Shown in pieces: positions 33,401 through 44,200 of a stretch of DNA of 64,000 bases (position 1 is its first letter; every line of letters starts with the position of its first letter). The notes below the pieces were generated by a model. That model ran no database searches. It worked only from the letters and a program-made list of their open reading frames with translations, and was not told the DNA's origin. The translations under genes and the position numbers were made by a program. Origin of the DNA: Zizania palustris (Eukaryota > Streptophyta > Magnoliopsida > Poales > Poaceae); NCBI GenBank assembly GCA_019279435.1, contig JAAALK010000079.1, forward strand, positions 110,234,664-110,298,663, given 5' to 3'.

Positions 33401-35793
33401 CGCCTTACACATGCACCTCTACTTCAGCTACCCGACTTCGGTAGGACTTTTGAGTTAGAATGAGATGCTAGTGGTTTTGAAATAGGAGGTGTGCTACTAC
33501 CAGGAGGTAAACCCGTGGCCTATTTTAGTGAGAAATTACATGGTCCACAATTGAATTATTCTACCTATGATAAGGAATTGTATGCCTTAGTGCGTGTGCT
33601 TGAAATTTGGCAACATTACCTTCTGCCTAAGGAGTTTATTATTCATTCGGATCATGAAGCATATACATAGTCAAGAAAATCTGAATAAACAACATGCTAA
33701 ATGGGTAGAATTTATTGAGACTTTTCCATATATCATTAAGCATAAGAAAGGGAAAGATAATGTGATTGCTGCTGCTTTATCTAGACGTTATACATTGCTT
33801 TCTCAACTTGATTATAAGATCTTTGGTTTAGAAACATTGAAGGACATGTATGCTACTGATTTGGACTTCAAAGATGCTTTTGCAAACTGTATAGATGACC
33901 GTGCTTGGAACAAATATGTGCTGAATAATGGATATCTTTTTCGTGCTAACAAGTTATGTGTGCCGGCTAGCTCTCTTCGCTTGTTGTTATTGCAGGAAGC
34001 ACATGGTGGTGGTTTGATGGTTCATTTTGGATCAAAGAAAACTGAAGATGTGTTGTCCACACACTTCTATTGGCCTAGGATGAGACGAGATGTTGAGCGC
34101 TACGTGGCACGATGCACTACTTGCAATAATGCTAAGTCCCGTCTAAACCCACATGGTCTTTATATGCCTTTGCCTGTTCCTAGTGTACCTTGGGAGGATA
34201 TTTCTATGGATTTTGTGTTAGGATTACCTAGAACTAAGAGGGGGAGGGATAGTATTTTTGTGGTGGTAGATCGGTTCTCTAAAATGACGCATTTTATACC
34301 TTGTCACAAGAGCGACGACGCTACCAATGTTGCTGATTTGTTTTTCAAAGAGGTCGTACGTGTCGCACCCCGATTTAATAAATCAGGACCTTTATTGAAA
34401 TTCCATAGAAAATCAATAAATCAAGACGTTCATCACACGACCACGTACAATACGATCAATCATTCATGGTCCGTAGACCGTATTAGTACAAAAGTGAATA
34501 AAGGTGAAGAGAAACTAATAAAACAAAGGTCCTAAATGAACGCCTTCTTCCAGTCTCGCCTTGACTGGGTCACTACTCCAGACCTTCATCCTCCTCGTAG
34601 TAGATGGGCTCTGGTGGTGTAAGTCAACGGGGGTGAGTACAAACGTACTCAGCAAGCCACCGGATGCAAATATAATGCAGAGTAATAACAAGGGAGATAG
34701 TGGCTAATTATGCGGAAAAGCATATTTGTAAAGCAATTAAATGAGATCAAATTATTATAACTGAAAATGTAAACATGTGTATGCATCATCATCTTCTAAC
34801 TCGAGGGGTACAGTTAGCCCACCCTCGCTCAACAGTCCTTACATGCCATGAATAACTCAACCATTCAAACAATAGTAAACTAACTGCGAGAAGTCACACA
34901 ACCCGCCCTTGACCGTGGGCTCGGCTTTTTGAAAAGATTAAATACTCTGATCAGAGGTGTACCACTGTACCCACAAGGCACACACTCATCACTTACACCA
35001 AAGTGTAACGAGATGACCCATACCACGGGAACTCATGCCAAAACCTTCCATATGGTCCTCCTCGACCCGACATCACCCTCTTATGGGTTTCATATGGTGC
35101 CCCGACGCGTCAAGCCACACCATACCCCCCTTGAGCCTCATCGGTACAAGTCACCCGCAGGTTGCCCCTTGCCCCCTCCACTATGGTGCATCGAGTCGGA
35201 TTGTTCCATACTTTCAGTTAGGACTTACCCATTAGACTTGTGGTTAGTACGGAAGTGCTTTGCAACAGATCTCGCTACTAAGGTCAGTACACTCCACTAC
35301 TAAGGTAAGTCCGTTTCAAGTGGTCTATGGCTTTAATCCGCGTGCTCCTATTGATTTGCTACCATTGCCACCTTCTGAAAAATTGAATTTTGATGATACT
35401 ACACGTGCTGAATTATTGCTTAAGATGCATGAAACTACTAAAGCAAACATAGAGAAAATGAATGAGAAATATCGTGCTTATGGTAGTAAGGGTAGAAAAG
35501 AGATAACATTTGAACCAGGTGATCTTGTTTGGTTGCACTTGCGCAAGGATCGTTTTCCTGATTTGAGAAAGTCTAAATTAATGCCCCGTGCTGATGGTCC
35601 TTTCCGTGTGCTTGAGAAGATCAATGATAATGCATATAAACTTGAGTTGCCTGCATCTTTTGGGGTTAGTCCCACATTTAACATTTCAGATTTAAAGCCC
35701 TATTTGGGAGATGACGATGAGCTTGAGTCGAGGAAGACTCCAATTCAAGAGGGGGAGGAACTAATAGGTGGATGGGTTCCGATCTTCCGCTAG
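30500..35793 (+). pseudogene. Gag-pol remnant of the CRM-like element
   Basis: Starts near ATG 30500 (MADNNGTPPSNFND), with an early TGA at about 30551. Pieces: gag (30614-31700; NDPYSKVKFSVPYF, AYLDWDMSVEQKF) with a CCHC knuckle (CHRCKGFGHVMKDC, 31580-31625); protease (IIDSGSCNNLVS, about 31890); RT (32600-33180; VVYFDDILIY); RNase H (33440-33660, with a stop just before DASG); integrase zinc site and core start (34030-34370; YWPRMRRDVERYVARC, WEDISMDFVLGLP). An insertion then replaces about 150 codons. The integrase end and linker resume at 35279 (STTKVSPFQVVYGF) and reach PYLGDDDELESRKTP. The final codons (GGWVPIFR) are read from the inverted LTR. Several stops and frameshifts separate the pieces. 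Confidence 0.9.
34371..35268 (-). mobile_element. Unclassified LTR-like insertion in the CRM-like integrase
   Basis: Begins TGTCGCACCCCG after GTACG and interrupts integrase. Its right end, read in reverse (TTCCGTACTAACCACAAGTC), matches the end of element X near 61110-61139, so the two are related. The integrase portion lacking (about 150 codons, including the second and third catalytic acids) shows that a deletion accompanied or followed the insertion. No protein domain is seen and the right edge is approximate. Confidence 0.55.
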
Positions 35794-36645
35794 GTAAGGA
35801 TAACTTGGATTGGTGGAGAATCTCGACGTTGACGATCCAAGGCTCCAGTCCGACGGATCAAAACCTTACAATCGCTACACCACCGTCTCCATTGGTTATC
35901 AACCACGCAGGGCGCAATTGACCTCGCCACGAAGCCTGGTTCCTGCAAGCGAATCTAAGAACACAAGCAAGAACAAGAAGAACACGAGTCGAATGCCAAA
36001 TCACAGATGAACTATGATGAGGAGAGGTTTCACAAACGCCGTTGCAGCAGCCAATCGGTCCGGTGCAAGAGCTAGATCTAAACACATGAGTGTAGATGCA
36101 AACAAAGCAAAACCTAACCCTAATGATGGCTGTCGTGAGTATATAGGGTGTGGGCAGCATGTAAGAGGCGCACATGACTCAGACTATGGGCCAACACGGC
36201 CTCCAACTCAGTAAAAGGTCCAACTCGGCCTCACACAGGATGACTTGAGACCCCAAATGAGGTGAAACTAATGCCAAAAGATTTGTCTTCTCCTTAGCTT
36301 TCTAGAAAGTCCAAGAACGTGCCAATCGGACTTCGTATGAGGAATTTACACCCATTTTGGTGTATGGTGGTTGATGTAGTCCGAACCAGCGAATTCTTGA
36401 CTTCATATCATCCGTGCGACTCCGTCTTCAACTCCAACTCTCCTATTCCATCTCCCATGTTCCTAAGCAACAAAATATCACTAGTATTCAGTAGCATCCC
36501 ATCCAAACAAATATTAACATAGTTGCTAAGGAAAGAATTAACCTCATGGTTCAAGCAACGGGCACGGGCGCGTGTGATTGGTCCTTGTAATTGAATTGTA
36601 GGTGGAGGCTCCATGTGTGTATCATGTGAAGTGATGTCCTCATCA
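35760..36645 (-). repeat. Right LTR of the CRM-like element, inverted
   Basis: 886 bp that align along their whole length to the reverse complement of the left LTR: from ACTAATAGGTGG (its U5 end, touching the end of pol) to CCTCATCA (its U3 end, touching the TSD). The pol tail (PITRARARCLNHEVNSFL) is on the minus strand here. Confidence 0.9.
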
Positions 36646-36875
36646 AATATGGTAAAATATATTCGATGGATGTTGATAAAGTAGGTGTCCCATCCTTCTG
36701 GTTGTTTCCCACTCCGGAGGGGGAGGCTTTCGGAGGGTCTCTTCAGATCGAAGCCTGGATGGACCCTCCTACTTCAAATCCTTCAACCCGGAGACAAGTC
36801 TTGGGCTCTGAGGTTATGATTTGTCGTTATATTGGAATCTTGAGGATCATGAGGATGAAGTATTTTCCCCCAACA
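36646..36875 (-). repeat. 3' LTR of Tat-0, proximal piece
   Basis: Starts with the second AATAT and aligns to the remainder of the Tat LTR (ATGGTAAAA...), ending CCCCCAACA at 36875 directly against the PPT-like GTAGCCCCTCGAG. Confidence 0.9.
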
Positions 36876-36944
36876 GTAGCCCCTCGAGTACGCTTCTCCG
36901 AATAGCCTGTACAACAAGGAGATCAGTATACGCAAGAAATATTT

Positions 36945-38248
36945 TGTTGGACCAAAAACGGCGACCAGAGGCGGGGTGAATGGGAGCTTTTAAAATTTCA
37001 GACTAAAAATAGTCTTCTGTTTTAATTCAGCCCTTTGAATAGACTACTTTACCCCTAGGGTTTACACTGGTTTTGTCTCATCAGAATAGAGGGGTACAGT
37101 TGGTAGTCTACTTTATTTGGAGGCTTCTTTTGTCAGCTTCGCAGAGGAGACATCATCAGCTTTTGCAGAGCAGACACGGTCAGCCTTTGCAGTCTTGGAT
37201 TCTTCTGAAGCCCCCCTTCGCATGCGAGGGGTGCGGTAGCTTCGGTGAGAAGCCTTGAGCCTGACGGCCTTCGCTTCACCGAAGTCAGCCTTCGATACAG
37301 TGATGGTTTTGAGCCGAAGCCGTCAAAGCCCTTCGGCCTTCGCACCAACACCTCCGGAGTGGACCACCACGACTTCGCAACTTCTCCCAGCTCGAACTCC
37401 GTCAGCCCGTGTACCGAAGCCATGCATGGCCGAAGTACTTCAAGACAACCACACTCCGAAGCCCCACCTTCGGAGTACCACCCTTCGAAGTCCCTCCTTC
37501 GTCCAAGGCCTCCGCATGAAGCATTCTATGAGCACTTCGTCGCAGTGTCTCTCCCTAAGCACACTCCTCGACGATCCTCACCCGGACCATGCCTTCGATG
37601 CACCTCGACTTCTGAGACCTTCGTCGGATATCCCTTCGAGTGCCTCCCTCCGGAGCACACTTCGAAAGCCTTGCCTCATTGCTGAGGACTTTCGTCCACC
37701 ATACCCCGAAGTCACTCCATTTGGAGTACCCTTCGAAGTGCCTCGCCTCCGAGGAATTCGTCTCGGAGTACCTTCAGCCGGAGTCACGCTCTGCACTCTC
37801 TGCCTTCGCCTAGCGCACCTTGACCCGAGGTCCGACCTCGACCCCTTCGCAGCCTTCGTGACTGAGCTCCCCGCTCACCTGACATCAAGCCTCCCGCTTG
37901 ACCCAGGTTCACTTACTGCGAACCGTCCATTGCCTCCGAAGTCACCTGCGCACAACAGATAGACAGACAAGTGTATCCAGTACCCTAGAGACCTCTCCAG
38001 GTAAACAACCTCTGATACACACTCCGGTGTACCGCCCAAAGTACCAAACCCTTCGGTACAACCCAGTCATCATGTACTGTCGGACCCCTCCGACAGCCAC
38101 ACTCCGCTGCAACAGCCGCAGCAAAACAGACCCACCGAACCCTTCGGTGAAACCACCTCCGAACCCCTTCAGAGAGACCCCTTCGAATCAGAGGATAAAA
38201 TCTGTCAATCACTCATCACAGACTCCGAAACCAACCCTTGGTTTCTCA
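36945..38248 (-). mobile_element. SIRE-like Copia solo LTR 2 (internally deleted)
   Basis: Same family as 27127-29105, opposite orientation: TGTTGGACC...GGTTTCTCA on plus, flanked by TATTT (36940-36944 and 38249-38253). It is 1304 bp because about 0.68 kb, corresponding to roughly 28356-29040 of copy 1 and including the TATA box and transcribed part, is absent. It lies in the spacer between the PPT and antisense gene of Tat-0. The clean TSD shows an independent insertion. Confidence 0.82.
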
Positions 38249-38716
38249 TATTTTCATTCTCAGGGACTTAGGAAAAATTCAAGGTATTATAACCGTTCGA
38301 AGCATCCTCAACGTCGAAGATATATCAGATCTAAGCTTCGAGCTTGAATCTCTGTGTGAAAGCTTCGCAAGAAAGTGGACCATTGTAGTTGTGGTGCATC
38401 GCAGGGAGCCGTTATTTTTGAGCTGTTACCCCTCAAGTAGCGGTTAGGCCTTTTGAGAAAGCAACAGACGCAAATATTCACTGCAGGTTCACACTTTTTC
38501 ACTTTCTGGTCCCACCTATCAGTGACGAGGGTTGGATCTACAAGTGTGAAAACATATGTGAATCATGCTAAATGAAAACGGAGCAGTTATAAAAGGGGAA
38601 AGTGAACAACGACGAAAAGCTTTTACATAGCTCTGGTTTTTAAGCCTTTCCCCAGTTCCATATTCAACCTTTCTCTTCAACACTTTTGAGTACCAACACT
38701 TCCGAGCATTCCTTCA
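38249..38716 (+). promoter_or_regulatory. Promoter and leader of the Tat-0 antisense gene
   Basis: The rest of the Tat-0 spacer. A TATA-like TATAAAA at 38588-38594 lies about 129 bp before the ATG at 38717, matching the layout in Tat-1 and Tat-2. Confidence 0.5.
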
Positions 38717-40721
38717 ATGGCGAGGACCAGCGAAAGAGTGCGTATGGTGGCGGGGATTTTGGCGCAGAGGCAATCCTGGGCTGCATCTACAGCAACGGCG
38801 ATGGCGGGAGCTCCGGGAGGTTCTTGGACCAAGAACCCACGGGAACTCCGCCCACCGTCTAAGAAGCCACTAAAGCAAACATTCATTCTCGGGCGATCAA
38901 CTTGATTGGAGAAATCCATTGAGGAAGCGGTGAATGAGAAGTTGGGTCCGGGAATGAGGACTTTAGTTCCTAGAGAAGAAGTGACCCCGGCACCAAGGAT
39001 CAGAGAAGTCGTCGTCTTCGAAGCTTTCTTTGAAGAGGGACTAGGCCTTCCATCGATAGACTTCTTGGCTGAAGTGTTGGGTATGTTCCACATCACCTTG
39101 CCGCAGCTATCTCTGAACGCCATAGCAAGGTTAGCTGTCTTCGAATGGGCCCTCCGAGCTGAATGATGCAAAGGGAGGTCTGAAGTATTTGCGGCTACCC
39201 ATGAAGCTTCGTGCCAACCGAAGCCGCAAAATGGTCCCGGAGACTCCAAGTGTTTAGTGGGCTTCGAGATTGTTAACTTTCAGCTCTGGAAAGAACATGT
39301 AAAGAATTTCCCAACGAAGGTGATCAATGATCGATGGTACTCGGACTGGATACTTCGGTGGTTTTATGCCGAGGTAGGAGAAGACTCCAAGCATGCTAGT
39401 CCCCTACAAGAAATATGGTACCGGAGGGAAGCAGAAGTGACTCCAGACCAAGCCTGCTTTCAACGTGGCTTGGGTTATTGTCTTCGGTGGCCAAGCGCAT
39501 GAGTATGCGGGACTTGGCCAAAGAATTCATCGCCCTACGGGTACCTCCTCTTGGGGCCGACTGGCCTATTGTCTTTCAAAGCGCTTCGGAGAGGGATCTT
39601 CGAACCCTAGGTAAAACCCTCGTACCTCCTGCATTGAGATTAATCATAGAGAATAATTGTAATATACTTAATAGATTGTTACCTTATTTTAGCGGTTCTA
39701 TTGGCATTGGCTCCAGAGAAGATTGCCAAGGCTATAGAATGGGTGCTCGGAGCCCCTAATGTTGTGGAGAAGCAATGGAGGATTGAACTAGTTGGAAGCT
39801 GGGAACGCTCCAACCGAGTGTGGAGGGCACTCGGGATGGAGGCTCCTTCTCTGCCTAACTTCGACTCAGCGGGAGCAGTCTCTCAGAAGAGGAAGGCTGT
39901 CGCTGGGACCTCCAATGCTATGAAGACTCCAGTGAAGAAGGCGATGAGGAAAGCCAAGCTCCCTTCACCTCCATCATCTCCGGCTTCGCCGGAGGAGTAT
40001 GAAGAAGAAGAAACTTCGGAGACTCGCACGGGTAAGGAGCTCACAGATCTTTTGCTGCACAGTGACGAGGAGGATTCTCGGGTTGTGACCGAGGACCCCC
40101 CTCGGGAAACTGTAGAGGAGGTGGTGGCGATCCACCCTGAACCTGCCAGGGTCCAAGAACTAGAGCCAGAAAATCCCAGCTCGCCGGTGATGGGAGTAGT
40201 AGCAACAGAGGTCAGGGCTTCGACGTTTGCTACTCCAGCGCAAACCTCGGGGGAGGAACTCGAAGAATACCTCCAAATGTATGTATTTTTGGGGGACCCC
40301 AAAATCCTCCCTCAAAATCAAGATGGAGGTAGGTCTCCGATCTTTATTCTTTGAAGTTCCTGAAATAACTTCCCTGCATCAATGATATCTTAATAAATAA
40401 TTGATGAATACCTTGCATTTTGTAGATGCTTCGAGGAGAAGCATGGATCCAACCAGAGATGGAGATTTGGCTCCCCTTGGAGATGAGGCTCCAGTCGTAG
40501 CGGTAGCTCCGACAACTAGAGTCACTTCGGATGAGGTGGCTCCGCCTAAGGGAGCGACTCTCGAAGGGGGATCTACCCCGACCGAAGTAGCGGCTCCAGT
40601 TTTTGTGCCGGGGAGAGGTAAGGGCAAGACTTGTCTTGGGCCTCTTCCCTCTTTAACGACAACGTCTACGACAAACGACCCTTCGGTAGGCACTTCATAT
40701 GAAGATCTTGCTGAAGATGAC
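38717..40721 (+). pseudogene. Tat-0 antisense gene, 5' exons (decayed)
   Basis: Homologous to the Tat-1/Tat-2 antisense gene: exon 1 about 38717-39609, exon 2 about 39692-40328, and exon 3 from about 40426, cut by Tat-2 at 40721. Introns are in the same places (CCCTAG|GTAAAA to TTATTTTAG|C; GGAG|GTAGG to TTTGTAG|ATG). The Transposase_28-like block is visible (LPSIDFLAEVLGMFHITLPQ, NDRWYSDWILRWFYAEVG). Stops (for example TGA near 38903 and near 39164) and frameshifts show decay. Exon 3 resumes at 52300. Confidence 0.82.
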
Positions 40722-41217
40722 TGTTGGGGGAAAATATCCCATCTTCGGGGTTATTGCCAAAGCAACATGAAGACAGTCAACCAGTTCGAAGATAGTCCGA
40801 AGATCATCTTCGAAGGCAGCTTGGAACTTCGTTCGGAGTCCGAAGACTGGCGTTGGTTCGAAGTATATCTTCGAACCAAAGCCTTCCAGGATCTTTTCTG
40901 CCAGCTAAGATGGAAGACTTATCTTCTATCCTATTAGATTAGTCTTTTACCATTTTAGCCCTATTAAGGAAACCAAATAGTTTCCTTAATGTCGGTTGTA
41001 ATAGAGGGGTAAATAGGTCTTTTCCTTAATGTTTGGGCCTATAAATACCCCCCATTTTACCCTGTAATACGGACCGATTACAAGTGAATCAATACACACT
41101 TTCGAACTATTCTAAGCTATTATCCTTTTGGAGGCTTAGAACAGTTTGCTTCGCAAACACTTCGTTTGTTAGTTTCTTTTCTACAGAAACCTGTTAGCGT
41201 AATCTTTTACGCCAACA
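40722..41217 (+). repeat. 5' LTR of Tat-2
   Basis: 496 bp, TGTTGG...CCAACA, with TATA box TATAAATA at 41040-41047. Reads the same as 51804-52299. Confidence 0.97.
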
Positions 41218-41219
41218 GT

Positions 41220-41237
41220 TGGCGCCGTCCGTGGGGA
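41220..41237 (+). other. Primer-binding site of Tat-2
   Basis: TGGCGCCGTCCGTGGGGA, two bases after the 5' LTR, as in Tat-1; probably primed by a tRNA-Asp-like tRNA (inference). Confidence 0.75.
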
Positions 41238-41279
41238 ACTTAGTCCAAAAAACTTCGTTCTCTACCAACCTCTTGCATC

Positions 41280-44200
41280 ATGCCTCCTAAGCGGAGTGCA
41301 CCTCGCAATCCCACTCGGAGGTCCTCTCGGATCTCCGGAGAGTTACCCTTCGACACAGTTGAAGTCGGAGGACCTTCGACTGTCCCTCCACCTCAAACTC
41401 CGCAAGGGGCTTCTATCCCTCGAGGATACGAAACCTCTCCACCAACCCCTTCTACACTCCGACCGCCCGGAGCCACTCTGCCACCCTCCATTCCGATTGG
41501 AACTGATCATACCAGTTCTCAAGACCCGGAAGGTCCTTCCGGAGGAGATGAAGATAGCCCTGGAGACATGGCCACTCAAATGGCCAATCTTCAAGCCGAG
41601 GTAGCAAGGTGGCGACAAGAGGCTGCGAACAGGCTCCGTCCTCAAGCCACCCCAGCTATCCCCGAAGTGCACGAAGACGACGATCTTGATTATCCCGAAG
41701 CCCCGGAGAACGCCTCTTACGACGATGAATCTCCGTTGCATCCCGAGCTTCAGAAGGTTCGCTTCGATCCGAGGTTCAAAGCTTCGAAGCTTAGCAAGTA
41801 TGCCGGAGACGAAGATCCCAGTGAGTTTGCGCGTTCTTATGCCCTAGCAATCGAGGCTAGTGGCGGAGACAGAGAAACTATGGCAAAATGCTTCCCGTTA
41901 GCCCTCGAAGGAGTGGCGTTGAGATGGTTCTGGTCTTTAAAACCAGGATCAATCACGTCATGGGTGCAGTTGAAGAAGAAGTTCATAAGTAACTTCCAGG
42001 GTACCTTCGTGCCCCCCATGTCGACAGGAAGCCTTTTCCAAGTGAAACAGCTCCCCGGAGAAACATTGAGGCAGTACTTCAAGCGCTTCGCTCACACGAA
42101 GTCGCAAATTCGGGGGCTGTCCACATCCTCGGTGGTTGATGCGGCTCGGGAAGGCGTCAGTCATAAAGGCCTTTTGGATAAATTGCATCGGAAGAGCATC
42201 ACCACAGTATCACAGTTGATGTCGTACTTCGAGGAGTACTCGAAGTCGGAAGAAGGTTGGCTTCGGAGGACTACTGCTACTTCGACAGTGTTGACAGAAG
42301 TTAAAGCAGAAGTGAAGACTTCGGCTTCGCCGCAAGAGCCAGTCCCCGAAGTACAACATGATAAAAGAAGAGGGCAAAAGCACCCTCGTTCTGAGGTCTT
42401 AAACATTGCACCCCCGCAGAAGTTTGCACCAAGAGCTCCGCAGTCTGCAGGGAACAAGTCCAGCGGCTGGAGGCCGCCAGGGAAAACGGCTGGCAAGGGC
42501 CAGACCCTTTTTTGCTGTATTCATGGAGAGAATCGAAGCCATGCAACTGACACCTGCAAGGCTATTCTTACCCTTCGGGGAGAATACTTGGAGAGAACTT
42601 CGGGTCGAGGTAGTACCGACCGAAGTCCAGCAGCAGCAGTGCGCTCGGAGCCGGTCCAGGCTGTGGCGCGGATAGAAAATCTTGATGCTGCAAGACATCC
42701 TCCGGTGGCCAACGTTATGCCACCTCCGAAGCAAGAAGAAGGGCAAGATAGAGGGAAGAGAGTAGTTCTCCCTATCTCCGGAGGAGGTACCCTCGGAAGC
42801 ATGTCCAAGAGACAGCGAAGAGAGTACGTCCGAGAAGTAGGCCACATTGGGACTTCGTCATCTGCAGCTGCAATGCCGGAGTGGTCTCATGTTCCAATAT
42901 CTTTCTCTGCGGAGGATGCAGCTGGTATCAAGTTCCCGCATGCAGATCCATTGGTTATCACTGCTGATATTGCCGGAACTGAAGTCCGAAGGGTGCTAAT
43001 CGACGGAGGTAGCTCGGCAGATATCATATTTGTACAAGCCTTCGATCAGTTATGCATTTCCCGGAAGCATCTTCTCCCAGCGGCTCGTCCTCTGCAAGGC
43101 TTTGCAGGACCTCCGCTAGAGGCACTTGGCCAGATAGGCCTGGAAGTAACCTTCGGAGAAGGTTTACTAGCCCGAACTGAAGAAGTTATCTTTGATGTGG
43201 TGGATGCCCCGTATGCTTATAATGTTATCTTCGGCCGAGGCATGTTGAATCAGTTCGGAGCAGTGGCGCATCACAACTACTTGTGCATAAAGATGCCCAC
43301 ACAGTCAGGAGTTCTGACAGTCTTCGGAGATCAAGCCATAGCTCGGAGAGCAGAATATGGTCATGGTCCTCCTCTTGATCCGAGGCAAGTAAATAATGTC
43401 CAAGAAAATGGAGAAATTTTTTCAGCCTCCTCAGAAGCTTCGAAGAAATCATTTCCAAGACCAAGTCCCGAAGGAGAGATTGCAACGAAGATCATTGTCA
43501 AAGATGGTAAAGAATACACTTTTCAGTTTGGTAAAGATTTACCTCCCGAAGTTGCAACTTCCTTGGAAAAGGTTGTAGGAGAAAATTTGGATGTCTTCGC
43601 CTGGTCTGACGAAGATATCACCGGAGTCGATCGGGATATTATTGAGCATAGCTTGCTTGTAAACCCGAAGGCCCGGCCTGTTCGACAAGGGCTCCGGAAG
43701 ATGTCCGCAGAGAGAGCTGCTCTAGCTAAGGACGAAGTTGAAAAACTGTTGAAGGCTGGGATTATCAGAGAAGTGGCCCATACAGAATGGCTAGCAAACC
43801 CAGTCTTCGTCAGGAAGAAGTCCTCCGGAAAGTGGCGCATGTGCATTGATTTCACATCTTTGAATAAAGCGTGCCCACGTGACCCCTACCCCATGCCCCG
43901 AATTGATCAACTAGTTGACTCCACTGCAGGTTCGGAGTTACTAAGCTTCCTCGACGCGTATTCCGGATATCATCAAATATGGTTGAAGCGCGAAGATGAA
44001 ATCAAGACGAGCTTTGTAACTCCTTCGGGAGTCTTCTGCTATGTAAGAATGCCCTTCGGCCTAAGAAATGCCGGGGCTACCTTTTCAAGATTAGTTGCTA
44101 AGGCTCTAGGTCATCAACTAGGTCGCAATGTGGAGGCCTATATGGATGATATTGTAATAAAGAGTGCTTTAAAGCACCAACATAGCCTAGACTTAGCAGA

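Larger units (their letters stand above)
26553..36645 (+). mobile_element. CRM-like Gypsy chromovirus with inverted LTRs
   Basis: Inserted into the Tat-0 LTR with a perfect 5-bp TSD, AATAT (26548-26552 and 36646-36650). The outer ends are TGATGAGGAC and its exact complement GTCCTCATCA. The left LTR (26553-29449, interrupted) is in normal orientation and followed by a tRNA-Met type primer site and gag-pol. The right LTR (35760-36645) is reversed, so both outer ends are U3 ends. The CRM-like call rests on the integrase and C-terminal region (IFVVVDRFSKMTHFIPCHKS, NDNAYKLELP) and on an LTR start (TGATGAGGACATC) that would overlap the end of the pol frame, as in CRM elements. The two LTRs differ by several percent and a roughly 30-bp indel. 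Gag-pol is dead. Confidence 0.85.

Noticed and set aside
34929..35303. 124-codon frame in the integrase insertion
   Set aside because: Crosses the insertion border into pol and has no recognisable domain.
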